Assembly (NCBI GenBank): GCA_964019155.1 | Contig: OZ025239.1 | Span: 105,918,612-105,982,611 of the forward strand | Source of the DNA: Osedax fenrisi | Lineage: Eukaryota; Annelida; Polychaeta; Sabellida; Siboglinidae | Direction: 5' to 3' | Length of the DNA: 64,000 nucleotides | Shown here: positions 63,131 to 64,000 of the stretch, piece by piece | How positions within the stretch are numbered: the stretch's first letter is position 1 | Layout of the letters: every line of letters starts with the position of its first letter | Translations under genes and position numbers: made by a program | Notes under the pieces: generated by a model | What the model was told of the DNA's origin: nothing | Database searches by the model: none | The model's input: the letters and a program-made list of their open reading frames with translations, nothing else

Positions 63131-64000
63131 CATTTTAACATTGATAATTATTTACACCATTACTACCGTGCTGACAAATTATATATATAACATATTTAAA
63201 TCATTCTTATTGTAATTCATTCTATTTTGTTAATTGTTTTTTATTTTTTATTATCTAATGAAACCCATAATTACCATGTATTTTTGTAGTCAATAAAATA
63301 TATTATAATAGTAATAATAATAACCCAAAGATAAAATTTTAGTAATATAATTTTTCAAAATACCATCTGTATATATTGGGTTTAAAAATAAAAAGATAAT
63401 ACTCGATTTACGTAATATAACATACCACTCTAGGTATATAATCAGCAGAACTAAGTCAAACACCCGATTTACGAATTGGATCCTGACATAAATAATCCAC
63501 AACTACACACTAGATTTTCTTAAGAGAATTACTTAGAGAATTTTCAAATGTAGTTATAGAGTTAGATATTAACCCAGTAGATGATATTCTCAGATCCTAC
63601 TTTTACAAATATCGGCACATCAACGAATGAATGCTAGTTAATAATATATAGTACCCATTTATAAAATACATATGTCATTCAACATAATACTTTACTTTGA
63701 TATCCCTATGATTACTGATAAATTTGGAAGTCATAAGTGAAGAATAGAGTAAATAAATTCCTTCTCCACGAATCTTAAATTTCGAATTAGAAATACATCA
63801 TAAGAGGATTTATCGAAATGTACCCATACAATTTTATACATTTTCTAATATTAATTTTAATACCAATATTTTGAGAAACCTGTTGAATTATACCCACATT
63901 TTACTATATATTTATTTCCTAATATTATTCCATCATAAAAATAATTATATATTAACATTAGGAAATGTGTTACTAATTATATCAGTAAGTAAGTTTATAG
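63131..64000. other. No gene seen
   Basis: AT-rich DNA. 63181-63300 repeats phrases of 62930-63010 (ATTGTAATTCATTCTATTTT and TTTTTGTAGTCAATAAAATA-like), so the LINE 3' end may be present twice. Confidence 0.4.

Overview
The window reads as nuclear DNA of an invertebrate animal. It is extremely A+T-rich (by eye about three quarters or more), studded with (TA)n tracts, and its genes are split into many short exons with GT..AG introns encoding secreted, cysteine-rich or matrixin-type proteins. tRNA-derived SINEs, decayed LINEs and small inverted-repeat elements fill most of the rest. I cannot name the species. The chitin-binding plus LamG-like C-terminus of the large gene recalls matrix proteins of molluscs and other lophotrochozoans, but that is only a hint.

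About 1.4-24.2 kb: a large inverted duplication. Each arm carries a copy of a small matrix-metalloproteinase (MMP) gene, arranged tail to tail. The right-arm copy (minus strand, 13293-21756) can be spliced from six exons into an uninterrupted 271-residue protein with a cysteine switch and a furin-like site. Its catalytic glutamate, however, is glycine. The left-arm copy (2545-7083, plus) is a pseudogene with stop codons and an insertion. The arms have been invaded differently: SINEs, a LINE of about 3.6 kb, an inverted-repeat element with a 90-bp tandem array, a 35-bp palindrome and small foldback elements. This lets empty and filled sites be compared inside one window. Between the arms lie a SINE, a 5'-truncated R2-like retrotransposon end with a 289-codon open frame, and an inverted-repeat element.

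About 24.2-39.3 kb: gene-poor, with LINE relics, several minisatellites, three tandem copies of a tiny hydrophobic ORF, an isolated RFX-type X-box with a TATA box, a pogo-like MITE, tandem duplications and short palindromes flanked by direct repeats.

About 39.8-60.0 kb: one large minus-strand gene. I could join 46 coding exons in consistent phase into a 2468-residue secreted protein. Its order is signal peptide, a six-cysteine domain I do not recognise, Ly6/uPAR domain, three EGFs, a second copy of the unknown domain, EGF, VWD, C8, eight TIL/Cys-rich/EGF modules, TSP1, two chitin-binding-like segments and a LamG-like jelly roll. A CCAAT/TATA promoter and a non-coding first exon can be proposed just upstream.

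About 60-64 kb: AT-rich DNA with one more decayed LINE and no supported gene.
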